From Bacillota bacterium (GTDB taxonomy: Bacteria > Bacillota > Clostridia > Christensenellales > Aristaeellaceae): a stretch of DNA of 64,000 bases. A model generated the notes under the pieces. It searched no databases and was not told the DNA's origin. It worked only from the letters and a program-made list of their open reading frames with translations. The stretch lies in contig JAEVYX010000041.1 in the NCBI GenBank assembly GCA_023392515.1, forward strand, positions 52,262 through 116,261, given 5' to 3'. Below are positions 17,083 to 25,289 of the stretch, one piece after another (position 1 is the first letter of the stretch; each line of letters starts with the position of its first letter). The translations under genes and the position numbers were made by a program.

Positions 17083-18006
17083 TTACACTTCCTGCACCTT
17101 CACCTGGTGTAAAAGCGTTTCAAAATCTTCCGGTCGAATCAACTGAGTTCCTTCTGTCATTACACTGGCGGCACCGGCAGCCATGCCATAGCGGAACGCC
17201 CGCGGCAGGCTTTCCCCCTTCTCCAGTCCGAAAAGGACTCCCCCGACCATAGCGTCTCCCGCACCTACAGTAGACATTGCCTTCACATTCAGTCCTGGTG
17301 AATACAAGGTTTGATGCCCGTCCGTAAACATGGCTCCCATTTTTCCCATTGATACGATTACAGCCTGCGCTCCTTTACGCATAAGAACATAGGCGGCTTC
17401 TCGAATAGACCGGAGCGTACGCAAGGAGATATTCAGTGCGGCTTCCAGTTCTGTGAGGTTTGGTTTGACCAGATAGGGGTTTGCTTCCACTCCGCGCAGC
17501 AGGATATCCCCCTCTGCATCCAATATGCAGGGGTGTCCTTCCAACGCCAGGATTAGATCCCGGTATGTCGTTTCGGGGCAGCCTGGAGGCAAACTGCCGG
17601 TTAAAACGGTAAATCCATTGTTTTTTGTTTTTTCTCTTGCTAACCGAATAAAGGATTCCAGTTGGGCTTGATCCATAAGGCAACCGGGCTCGTTAAATTC
17701 AGTTACCCCTTGACTATTTTGGGATACCACCTTTAAGTTTGTCCTAACGCTGCCGGGAATGGTCATGAATTCCCATTGAAACCCTTCCGCCGTCATCATT
17801 TCTTTCAGCAACGAGGAACCGTTTTCCCCCATGCAGCCAATGCAACGGACCGATAACCCCAGGCGATGCGCCACCACAGCCACATTGATGCCCTTTCCTC
17901 CCATATCCTGACGCACCTGGAGGATTCTATTCACTTCTCCTGGCCGCAATTGCGCTACCGTAACCGTCTTGTCAAATGCAGGATTTAGGCAAATAGTAGT
18001 ATGCAT
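17083..18006 (-). CDS. PfkB-family hexose kinase (1-phosphofructokinase / tagatose-6-phosphate kinase type)
   Basis: Phosphorylates a phosphorylated hexose, most likely fructose 1-phosphate or tagatose 6-phosphate. The 307-residue protein opens with TICLNPAFDKTV, has the sugar-binding GGKGINVAVVAHRLG and the C-terminal ribokinase signature STVGAGDAMVGGVLFG with the anion hole and catalytic Asp. The start ATG at 18006 follows GGAGG by four bases. No PTS gene or DeoR regulator lies beside it, so the exact substrate cannot be fixed; hence no symbol is given. A GNAT follows in the same transcript. Confidence 0.88.
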   Translation of the reverse strand: MHTTICLNPAFDKTVTVAQLRPGEVNRILQVRQDMGGKGINVAVVAHRLGLSVRCIGCMGENGSSLLKEMMTAEGFQWEFMTIPGSVRTNLKVVSQNSQGVTEFNEPGCLMDQAQLESFIRLAREKTKNNGFTVLTGSLPPGCPETTYRDLILALEGHPCILDAEGDILLRGVEANPYLVKPNLTELEAALNISLRTLRSIREAAYVLMRKGAQAVIVSMGKMGAMFTDGHQTLYSPGLNVKAMSTVGAGDAMVGGVLFGLEKGESLPRAFRYGMAAGAASVMTEGTQLIRPEDFETLLHQVKVQEV

Positions 18007-18075
18007 GCTTCCTCCTATGGGAAAGAACTTCCAAAATGTATTGTAACACAGCGAATAAAACTTATGCAAGGGATC

Positions 18076-18104
18076 AAAAAGGCCCTGCCAATACAGACAG
18101 GGCC
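18076..18104 (-). terminator. Rho-independent terminator after the EF-G paralog
   Basis: Minus strand GGCCCTG / CAGGGCC stem with a 10-base loop and a TTTTT tract. Confidence 0.85.
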
Positions 18105-18131
18105 ATACAGATAGCTTTGGGCAATGGATAA

Positions 18132-20213
18132 TTATTCTTCCTCTTCGTCATCATGCTTAGCGGAATCAATAATCTTCTTGGCTTCAATCGCAGGCACTTC
18201 CTCATACCTTTCGAAAGTCATGGAGAAGGAGCCGCGGGCCTGGGTCATGGAGCGCAAATCCGTGGCATATTTAAACATTTCCGCCATAGGCGCTTCTGCA
18301 ACAACCTGTTGAAGTCCATCCACCTGGTGCATACCCATAATGCGGCCGCGACGCTTGTTCATATCGCCCATGATATCGCCCATGTACTCATCAGGCACTA
18401 CTACTTCCACATGCATGATCGGCTCCAGCAGCACCGGGTTAGCATCCAAACAGCCTTTCTTATAAGCGATACGAGCAGCAGTTTTAAAGGCCATTTCAGA
18501 AGAATCGACCGGATGGTATGAGCCGTCGTACAGCTTGGCACGCAAACCAACCATAGGATATCCAGCCAATACACCCCTAGGAAGATTTTCGCGAAGTCCT
18601 TTTTCTACCGCAGGGATAAAGTTGCGCGGCACAACACCGCCTACCACGGCATCCACAAACTCAAATTCCGTAGAGCCTTCGCCGATGGGTGAAAACTCGA
18701 TCCAAACATCACCGAACTGCCCATGGCCGCCGGATTGCTTTTTATGCCGTCCCTGCACCTTGACCGTCTTGCGTATGGTTTCACGGAAGGGTATTTTGGG
18801 ATCCTGCAGCAAAGCGTTGGCACCAAATTTGCTGGACAGCTTGTTACGGATAACATCCAAATGCAATTCGCCCTGCCCGGAAAGCAAGGTTTCCGTTGTC
18901 TCAACGTTCTTCCCAATCGTAATAGAAGGGTCTTCTTCTTGCAACCTGGCCAAACCGCCAAACACCTTGTCTTCCTCGCCCTGCTTTGCTGCGTATACAG
19001 CCTTGCTCATGCAGGGCGCTGGGAAAGTTAATGCCCCAAAGCGAATCGGCTTATTTTGGTCACAAAGCGTATCCCCGGTAGAGGTATATTGCAGTTTTGC
19101 CAATGCGCCCAAATCACCTGCATGGAGTGTGCTTTTGCTCACTTGTTTCTTTCCGCGCAGAACATAGATGCCCGCGGCTTTTTCTATCTTTTCCGCATTG
19201 ACATTATATAAGGGAGTAGCGCTGGTTAGTGTACCGGAGCATACTTTGAACAAAGAAAGTTTTCCTACAAAGGGGTCCGCGATGGTTTTGTATATCAGTG
19301 CCGAGAAGGGAGCACTGTCGCTGCAGATGCGTTCCTCTTCCTGTTCAGTTTTAGGGTTGATGCCCTTGCAGGCTGTTCCTTCCGGCGAGGGAAAGTAATT
19401 TGCGATAGCGTCCATCATCTTGGCAACGCCAACCCCGGTTAATGCAGAGCAGGCGCATACGGGAACGATGCTGCCATTTTTCATGCCGGCCCTAAAGCCA
19501 ACCAAAATTTCGTCATGGCTCAGTTCGCCTTCGTCCAGGTATTTCATCATCAATTCATCATCAGCAGATGCTGCCGCTTCCATAATCTCGCCAAGCGCTG
19601 CAGCAACTTGATCATTCATGGAAGCAGGAACCGGTACTTCCTTTAAGGATTTTCCGGTGCCTTCATAAGCTTTGCCTTCCAGCACATTGACCACACCTTT
19701 GAAACCCGCGCCTTCACCCATGGGTAGAAGCACCGGCACAACGCTGGTACCAAAGGCGGTTCGAAGCTGCTCGGTTACTTTGTTAAAGTTGGCGTGCTCA
19801 CGGTCCATTTGATTGATGACAAACATACGTCCAACATGGTTTTTATCTGCATAGGCCCAGGCTTTTTCCGTACCGACGGCTACTCCTCCCACGGCACCAA
19901 CCACGATAACGGCTGTATCCACCACCCGCAAGGGCCCCATCATTTCACCAATAAAATCGAAATAACCGGGTACATCAATCACATTCAGTATTTTCCCATT
20001 CCAATCAATAGGCGCAACTGCAGCGCTGATAGAAATACCCCTTTTGACTTCCTCAGGTTCAAAATCTGTGGTGGTGGTGCCGTCTTCAACACGGCCCTGC
20101 CTGTCAATTATGCCGGCAGCGAAAAGCATAGCCTCCGTCAAGGTGGTTTTGCCTTCGCTGCCATGACCCATGAGAGCCATGTTCCGGATATCTGTGGTAG
20201 AATAGTCTGCCAT
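18132..20213 (-). CDS. Elongation factor G-like translational GTPase (EF-G paralog)
   Basis: EF-G-like GTPase of about 693 residues with all EF-G domains, ending in an acidic tail (SAKHDDEEEE). The G motifs differ from canonical EF-G: G1 is GHGSEGKT, G2 KRGISIS, G3 DVPGYFDF and G4 NQMD. Canonical EF-G has AHIDAGKT, RGITI, DTPGHVDF and NKMD, so the G3 histidine thought to help catalysis is Tyr here. This matches a separate EF-G-like subfamily found in many Bacillota and Thermotogae. The ATG at 20213 fits GGGGGA eight bases upstream. It stands alone behind a 190-base intergenic region, not in a str operon. Confidence 0.9.
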   Translation of the reverse strand: MADYSTTDIRNMALMGHGSEGKTTLTEAMLFAAGIIDRQGRVEDGTTTTDFEPEEVKRGISISAAVAPIDWNGKILNVIDVPGYFDFIGEMMGPLRVVDTAVIVVGAVGGVAVGTEKAWAYADKNHVGRMFVINQMDREHANFNKVTEQLRTAFGTSVVPVLLPMGEGAGFKGVVNVLEGKAYEGTGKSLKEVPVPASMNDQVAAALGEIMEAAASADDELMMKYLDEGELSHDEILVGFRAGMKNGSIVPVCACSALTGVGVAKMMDAIANYFPSPEGTACKGINPKTEQEEERICSDSAPFSALIYKTIADPFVGKLSLFKVCSGTLTSATPLYNVNAEKIEKAAGIYVLRGKKQVSKSTLHAGDLGALAKLQYTSTGDTLCDQNKPIRFGALTFPAPCMSKAVYAAKQGEEDKVFGGLARLQEEDPSITIGKNVETTETLLSGQGELHLDVIRNKLSSKFGANALLQDPKIPFRETIRKTVKVQGRHKKQSGGHGQFGDVWIEFSPIGEGSTEFEFVDAVVGGVVPRNFIPAVEKGLRENLPRGVLAGYPMVGLRAKLYDGSYHPVDSSEMAFKTAARIAYKKGCLDANPVLLEPIMHVEVVVPDEYMGDIMGDMNKRRGRIMGMHQVDGLQQVVAEAPMAEMFKYATDLRSMTQARGSFSMTFERYEEVPAIEAKKIIDSAKHDDEEEE

Positions 20214-20404
20214 GTTCATTTCCCCCTATTATCTTTGCATTTTTTTCTTACGTTTATCGTTAGCGTGCTATGTAAAATACATGCGATAGGCTGCGTAAAC
20301 ATGTAATTAGCCCGCTCTCTTAACACTCAAGGAATATATTATCAGAAAATGTGCAAAAAGAAAAGACTTGTTTTTAAACAAATCCTTTCAATGCAATCGT
20401 AAAC

Positions 20405-21229
20405 TTATACTTTGTTGTCAGATATATCGTCTATCTCGGGCAAAGACAGTGCATCCAATGGCTGCGAAGGGATAGACAGAAGCTTCTCCATCCTGGGAAT
20501 CATCACTGCTGGATTGCCGGACGTCTCTAGTACCACTTTCCCCTGCCTTCCAAAAGGCTTGAGTATTCTGTCTGATAAAAGCCTCCGGGCCAACTGACGC
20601 ACAGTACCTATATTTCCGTCAATCACGGCCGTATCAGCAGGAAAGAAAGACTGAATTGCCTCACGAAGGAATATGTAATGGGTACAGCCCAGGACTACAG
20701 CATCCACCGGTTGAGTGAGATATGGAGACAACAATTTTTTCAGATGATTAAGGACATCATGTCCCTTCCAATGGCCTTGCTCCACAAATTCCATTAAGCC
20801 CGGGCAAGGAACAGGCAGGGCGCCCTCTCCGTATTGTGCCATCAACTGCTGAAATTTTGGAAGTTGAAGCGTAACCGGAGTCGCCATGACCAGAATCTTG
20901 CCGCCATGGCGTAATAATGAGGCGGGCTTCAAAGCCGGTTCCATGCCGATGACAGGTATTTGTACCGTTGACCGCAAGTGCGCCGCCGCCACGCTGGTAG
21001 CTGTGTTACATGCTATGAGGATCGCCTTTGTCCCGCATGCCATTAAATGATCCGCTACATACGATACATAGCGCATTACCTCATCCGGCGGTTTTGTGCC
21101 ATAAGGCGCGTGTGCCGTATCTCCATAATAAATATAATCTTCCTGCGGCAGAAGCATCCGGGCTGTTTGAAGCACGCTGATTCCACCTACACCGCTGTCG
21201 AAAACCCCCACAGGTCCATTCATATCCAT
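20405..21229 (-). CDS. murI: Glutamate racemase
   Basis: Cofactor-independent racemase supplying D-glutamate for peptidoglycan. The two catalytic cysteines are visible in LIACNTATSVAA and VVLGCTHYIFL, and the protein opens with GVFDSGVGGISVLQ, the family signature. The length of 274 residues is normal. A G-rich ribosome site (GGGGGGT) is five bases ahead of the ATG. It stands between spoIIP upstream and the EF-G paralog downstream. Confidence 0.96.
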   Translation of the reverse strand: MDMNGPVGVFDSGVGGISVLQTARMLLPQEDYIYYGDTAHAPYGTKPPDEVMRYVSYVADHLMACGTKAILIACNTATSVAAAHLRSTVQIPVIGMEPALKPASLLRHGGKILVMATPVTLQLPKFQQLMAQYGEGALPVPCPGLMEFVEQGHWKGHDVLNHLKKLLSPYLTQPVDAVVLGCTHYIFLREAIQSFFPADTAVIDGNIGTVRQLARRLLSDRILKPFGRQGKVVLETSGNPAVMIPRMEKLLSIPSQPLDALSLPEIDDISDNKV

Positions 21230-21296
21230 GTGTTACCCCCCGCACGGCTCTCCTTATCCTGGCATTATATCCCGTTTGCGGTGGGAAAACAACCTG

Positions 21297-22331
21297 CTAT
21301 CCTTCAACTTTCACCAAAACATCCCGGATTGCATCCGCAAGATAAGGCATCGCTGCAAGTGCCTCCTCCAGTGTGTTTTTGTTGTTTCCCACTTCCACCA
21401 GGATGCAACAAGAGGCAATATGCTGATTGAAACGGCCTGTTTTCAAATTAATCGGCTTGCAAATACCTTGCACTTGCTGGTTGAGCGAATCAGTTATATT
21501 TTGCGCCAATTCATAATTTTTCTCCCATTCAGGCTTCACATCATACCCAACGCCTGTTTGTCCGGTCCCTTTGCCGATAAGCATCATCAGACGGGCTAAA
21601 CGCATATCTCCCACTTGAACGGTATTTTGATTCGCCATGCTGGCCGTATATGCATCCCGATGCAAATCAATATATAAATCATATTTTTCACCGCGCGCCA
21701 ATGAATCCTCCAGCATTTTCAAAGATCGTGCATAAGATGTTGACAGTGCGGGTGGCTCATATGCGGCGGTATCGTGAAACACTTCAAAACCTGCAGCTTT
21801 CAATAACTGACTCAGTTCTTCCCCAACCCGAACCACGTTGCATTCACTATCCATGGTTCTCCACTTTTCCGTCTGCACATACGTATTGCCTTCGGTAGGT
21901 TCGTAGGCTTCGTAAGTATGGGTATGATAAATAAGAATCCGCTTCCCGTCTCCGGTGCTTTTCCTGTCTGACCTTCGGATGATTTCAAAACTGAACCCCT
22001 CAGGAGAAATCGAAGCAATATCAGGTGTTTGGGTTATAAGGAGCGGCGGGGTTATGGAAGGAAGCATCAAGGAGGAGGGAACAGGCGTTTCAAAAGAAAA
22101 CAGATTAATGGAAATTGGCTCGCGCGAGTTTAAAGAGGGGATGGGTTCCGGTTCAGGTGTCTGGGTGACAGGCAGCACCTCAAGCGCTGCAAAAGCAGGT
22201 ACGTCCTCATCTTTACTTAAAAACGCACCTGAAACGGCAAGGCCCAAGCTGAACCCAATAGCCAATATTCCCAAAAACACGGAAAGTGCCAGGCAGAATG
22301 CCTGGGTACGTGAATAAAAACGCATACGCAT
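21297..22331 (-). CDS. spoIIP: Stage II sporulation protein P
   Basis: Peptidoglycan amidase/endopeptidase of the engulfment machine (DMP complex) in the mother cell. A membrane anchor (about residues 10-35) is followed by a low-complexity Pro/Thr/Ser linker to about residue 100, then the SpoIIP catalytic domain: ILIYHTHTYEAYEP, LYIDLHRDAY and the closing LVEVGNNKNTLEEAL. The length of 344 residues is normal for the family. GAGGTG lies eight bases before the ATG. It follows gpr by 55 bases, the same order as in Bacillus. I found no sigma-E site with acceptable spacing in the short gap. Confidence 0.95.
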   Translation of the reverse strand: MRMRFYSRTQAFCLALSVFLGILAIGFSLGLAVSGAFLSKDEDVPAFAALEVLPVTQTPEPEPIPSLNSREPISINLFSFETPVPSSLMLPSITPPLLITQTPDIASISPEGFSFEIIRRSDRKSTGDGKRILIYHTHTYEAYEPTEGNTYVQTEKWRTMDSECNVVRVGEELSQLLKAAGFEVFHDTAAYEPPALSTSYARSLKMLEDSLARGEKYDLYIDLHRDAYTASMANQNTVQVGDMRLARLMMLIGKGTGQTGVGYDVKPEWEKNYELAQNITDSLNQQVQGICKPINLKTGRFNQHIASCCILVEVGNNKNTLEEALAAMPYLADAIRDVLVKVEG

Positions 22332-22386
22332 GATTTTTTCACCTCATCTGTTGTAGGATACTCATGCATATGCTAAGACAAGCTCC

Positions 22387-23310
22387 TTAATGCATCAAAA
22401 TCGGGATCTCATCTCCGGACAGCTTTGGCTGCAGTGCCAAATTGATTCCCAAGGCCAATACATCCGCCACATTATTGACCAATTCATCTATCTCTCTGGG
22501 TGTAACCACCATTTCCCCCAATGTATGCGCGGATATTTTATCGGTTAATGCATCCACTGCATCCATATGGTCAGAAGAGGGCATTTGCAAATCGTGCAGC
22601 AAGATGGCGAGCGCATCCTTTGCGATGGTGGAGGCATAGACCACCATGGGAACGCCAATGGCGATCACCGGTACACCAAGCGTGCTGCTGGACAAGCCCA
22701 GACGGTGATTGCCCACCCCGCTGCCAGGGCTGATGCCTGTATTGGTTATCTGTACAGTCGTGCAGATGCGGGCGGTTTCCATGGCCGCCAAGGCATCAAT
22801 TGCAATAACGGCAGCCGGATGCACGTGTTCAACGATTCCGCGTACCATCTCGGCCGTTTCCATTCCAGTCACGCCTAATACTCCCGGGGCTACAGCGCAA
22901 ACGCTTCGCAGCCTTCCCTTCAGGCTGTCGGGCACGCTTTGCTTTAAGTGTCTGGTAACCAAGGTGGATTCAATAACGCGGGAACCTAACGCATCCGCCG
23001 TTACACGCCGATTACCAAGGCCAATCACAAGAATTTCCCCATATTCGGGAAGCATTTGATCGAGGGTATGGCTCATCAGCGTTGCTACCCTTTTGCGAAG
23101 TTCCGCGCCACATTTTGGCAAATCAGCTGCACAGATGGTGACAAATGTTCCTTTTTGCTTTCCCAGGCGGTTAGCAGCTTCCTCCGTGTCAATATAAACG
23201 GTGGTTTGGGAGATTTCTCCCTCCTCCCAATTTTGAATGCGGATGCCGCTGTTGTCACCGCCGCAGCTTCCGGCACTTTCCATCGCCAGATCTGTACGAA
23301 CGCCGCGCAT
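22387..23310 (-). CDS. gpr: Germination protease GPR
   Basis: Aspartic-type endopeptidase that degrades small acid-soluble spore proteins at germination. It is made as a zymogen in the forespore. The N-terminal RTDLAME propeptide region, the VIGLGNRRVTADALG segment, GIVEHVHPAAVIAIDALA and GISPGSGVGNHRLGLS blocks are all typical. Its 307 residues are slightly shorter than the Bacillus protein. GGAGGGG is six bases ahead of the ATG and a sigma-G-like promoter lies just upstream. Confidence 0.95.
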   Translation of the reverse strand: MRGVRTDLAMESAGSCGGDNSGIRIQNWEEGEISQTTVYIDTEEAANRLGKQKGTFVTICAADLPKCGAELRKRVATLMSHTLDQMLPEYGEILVIGLGNRRVTADALGSRVIESTLVTRHLKQSVPDSLKGRLRSVCAVAPGVLGVTGMETAEMVRGIVEHVHPAAVIAIDALAAMETARICTTVQITNTGISPGSGVGNHRLGLSSSTLGVPVIAIGVPMVVYASTIAKDALAILLHDLQMPSSDHMDAVDALTDKISAHTLGEMVVTPREIDELVNNVADVLALGINLALQPKLSGDEIPILMH

Positions 23311-23336
23311 GCCGATCCCCTCCGTTCCTTCTCAAA

Positions 23337-23367
23337 TCAGCATGCGCGGCGTCATATTCAGTTATTC
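23337..23367 (-). promoter_or_regulatory. Putative forespore (sigma-G/F type) promoter of gpr
   Basis: Minus strand GAATA, an 18-base gap, then CATGCTGA. This resembles the sigma-G consensus GMATR - 18 - CATNNTA with one mismatch in the -10. The start would lie about 20 bases ahead of the gpr ATG. In Bacillus gpr is read by sigma-F and sigma-G. Confidence 0.5.
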
Positions 23368-23435
23368 ATGGTTTCGAAAAAAGGTCGTTCATTCTCTACT
23401 TGAAAATAAACCGGAATAGAAAACGCTTCACATCA

Positions 23436-24605
23436 TCAGCCCTCATACCTGAGTGCCTCAATGGGCCGGAGCTTGGAGGCTTTATTGGCTGGATACAAGC
23501 CAAATACTACGCCTATAAACACCGAAAATCCGATTGCGATCATTGCTACCATGGGCGAAACAGAGAGTGTCATTTCGAGCACTGGTTCCAGAATATAACA
23601 GGCAGCAACCGCAATGCCCAAGCCCAAGATTCCTCCCATAAGGCTTACAACCAGTGCTTCAATGAGGAATTGCATCAAGATATTGCCTCTGGCTGCACCG
23701 ATAGCTTTGCGAATGCCAATTTCTCTTGTTCGTTCGCTTACGGATACCAGCATGATATTCATGATGCCAATCCCGCCCACCAATAGGGAAATTGCCGCAA
23801 TGCCACCCAGCATCAGTGTTAAGGTTGCAGTTGTTTCACTCAACGTGTCCAACATCTCCGATTGGTTATAGACACTATACTGGGAGCTGGTGCTGAACAT
23901 GGTGGCCAAGTAGTCGGTCACCGCCTGCTGGGCAAAAGCCACCTCTTCGGCGGATACTGCTGAAACATAGAAAGAAGAAATACCCCGCTGTGAAAAAAGG
24001 CGCTCCGCCAATGTGAAAGGAATCAAAATTTGATTGTCCCCTGACCCAGAGGCCGAGGTTCCGTTTTCTTCAAGGATGCCGACTACTGTAAATGTATAGC
24101 CATTTATCGAAAAAGTTTCATCGACCACCCTGGTAGTGCCATACATCTCCGTAGCCGCCTCCGTACCAAGCACTGCCACAAAGCTTCGGTTATCGATGTC
24201 GGGCTCCTGCAGAAACCGCCCAAGCTGCACATTCCAATTTCGAATCTTTTCATAGCCTGGGGTTGTGCCTTGAATCGACCCGTCATCATACGTGGTAACG
24301 CCCGCCTTCACCGTGCCGGATACGTTGGTAATAGGCGCCACATGGGCAATGCTCACATCCTGAGCCAGCTTTTCAAGTTCTTCAAGAGTGACCGGATTTT
24401 GCCAGCGTGCCCGGATGCTCACATTGATAAGATTCGTTCCCATGCTTTCAATCCGGCTTACTACTGAAGCATTAGCACCTTGGGCAATAGCCACCAATAC
24501 CACAATGGCCACAACACCTATCACAACGCCCAATATGGTTAGGAAGGAACGCATTTTGTTCCCGCCGATGGCTTTTAAGGCCATCTTAAGCGACTGGATG
24601 ATCAC
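23436..24605 (-). CDS. MacB/FtsX-type ABC transporter permease
   Basis: Permease of an export system working with the two genes upstream of it. 389 residues: a membrane helix near residues 20-40 is followed by an extracellular MacB-PCD-like domain (about 45-260) and three C-terminal FtsX helices containing LVSVSERTREIGIRKAIGA and the closing GLYPANKASKLRPIEALRYE. The start is GTG at 24605 with GGAGG nine bases upstream, and it overlaps the ATPase gene by 20 bases. Likely cargo is a peptide or antimicrobial, but no substrate gene lies nearby. Confidence 0.93.
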   Translation of the reverse strand: MIIQSLKMALKAIGGNKMRSFLTILGVVIGVVAIVVLVAIAQGANASVVSRIESMGTNLINVSIRARWQNPVTLEELEKLAQDVSIAHVAPITNVSGTVKAGVTTYDDGSIQGTTPGYEKIRNWNVQLGRFLQEPDIDNRSFVAVLGTEAATEMYGTTRVVDETFSINGYTFTVVGILEENGTSASGSGDNQILIPFTLAERLFSQRGISSFYVSAVSAEEVAFAQQAVTDYLATMFSTSSQYSVYNQSEMLDTLSETTATLTLMLGGIAAISLLVGGIGIMNIMLVSVSERTREIGIRKAIGAARGNILMQFLIEALVVSLMGGILGLGIAVAACYILEPVLEMTLSVSPMVAMIAIGFSVFIGVVFGLYPANKASKLRPIEALRYEG

Positions 24606-25284
24606 TTATCTTTTCCTCCTCCCATATGCGGCCATCCTCAATATGAACGATCCGCTCCGCTCTGGCTGCTACAGACGGATCGTGGGTAATGATCACAATA
24701 GTGTTTCCAGCCTGGTGAAGCTTTTCGAACAGGTCCATAATTTCCAGCCCTGTTTTTCTGTCCAGATTGCCCGTCGGTTCATCTGCAAGAATCAAGGCAG
24801 GGTGAGCAGCCAAGGCACGGGCTATGGCCGCACGCTGCTGCTGGCCGCCGGATAGCTGGGTTGGCCTATGCTTCATCCTATCTTTGAGCCCAACTTGATC
24901 CAGCGCCGTCACCGCCCGTTTTTTCCGCTCAGCGGCGGGTATATTCTGATAGATCAGCGGCAGTTCCACATTTTCAAGGGCCGATAATTTTGATAAAAGA
25001 TTGAAGCCCTGAAATATAAAGCCGATGTGGGTATTCCGTAATTTTGCCAACTGCCGCTCATTGTACTTTTCAATAGGTTTTTCGTTCAGCTCATATATAC
25101 CTGAATCCGCAACATCCAGACAGCCAATGATGTTCATCAATGTGGACTTTCCACTGCCCGACGGACCGATGATGGCAACGTATTCCCCCTTGTCAATGCT
25201 CATCGATACATCCGCCAGCGCGTAAATTTCCTCACCGCCCATTTTATATTTCTTTACAATATTCTGCATATGGATCATGGCCAT
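24586..25284 (-). CDS. MacB/LolD-type ABC transporter ATP-binding protein
   Basis: ATPase of the adaptor-ATPase-permease export system. Walker A GPSGSGKST, Q-loop FQGFNLL, signature LSGGQQQRAAIARAL, Walker B LILADEPTGNLD and the switch histidine in VIITHD are all intact in 232 residues. It follows the adaptor gene by 5 bases and overlaps the permease. This is a fully functional-looking NBD of the mechanotransmission (MacB, LolD, FtsE) group. Confidence 0.95.
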   Translation of the reverse strand: MAMIHMQNIVKKYKMGGEEIYALADVSMSIDKGEYVAIIGPSGSGKSTLMNIIGCLDVADSGIYELNEKPIEKYNERQLAKLRNTHIGFIFQGFNLLSKLSALENVELPLIYQNIPAAERKKRAVTALDQVGLKDRMKHRPTQLSGGQQQRAAIARALAAHPALILADEPTGNLDRKTGLEIMDLFEKLHQAGNTIVIITHDPSVAARAERIVHIEDGRIWEEEKISDHPVA

Positions 25285-25289
25285 ACCTC

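Noticed and set aside
18535..19167. 210-codon plus-strand frame opposite the EF-G paralog
   Set aside because: It is antisense to a well-conserved GTPase and rich in Ser/Pro/Thr, as shadow frames often are.
22332..22386. A sigma-E promoter before spoIIP (GCATT ... CATATGCAT)
   Set aside because: The gap of 16 bases and the poor -35 do not fit the sigma-E pattern seen in front of the spoVM pair.
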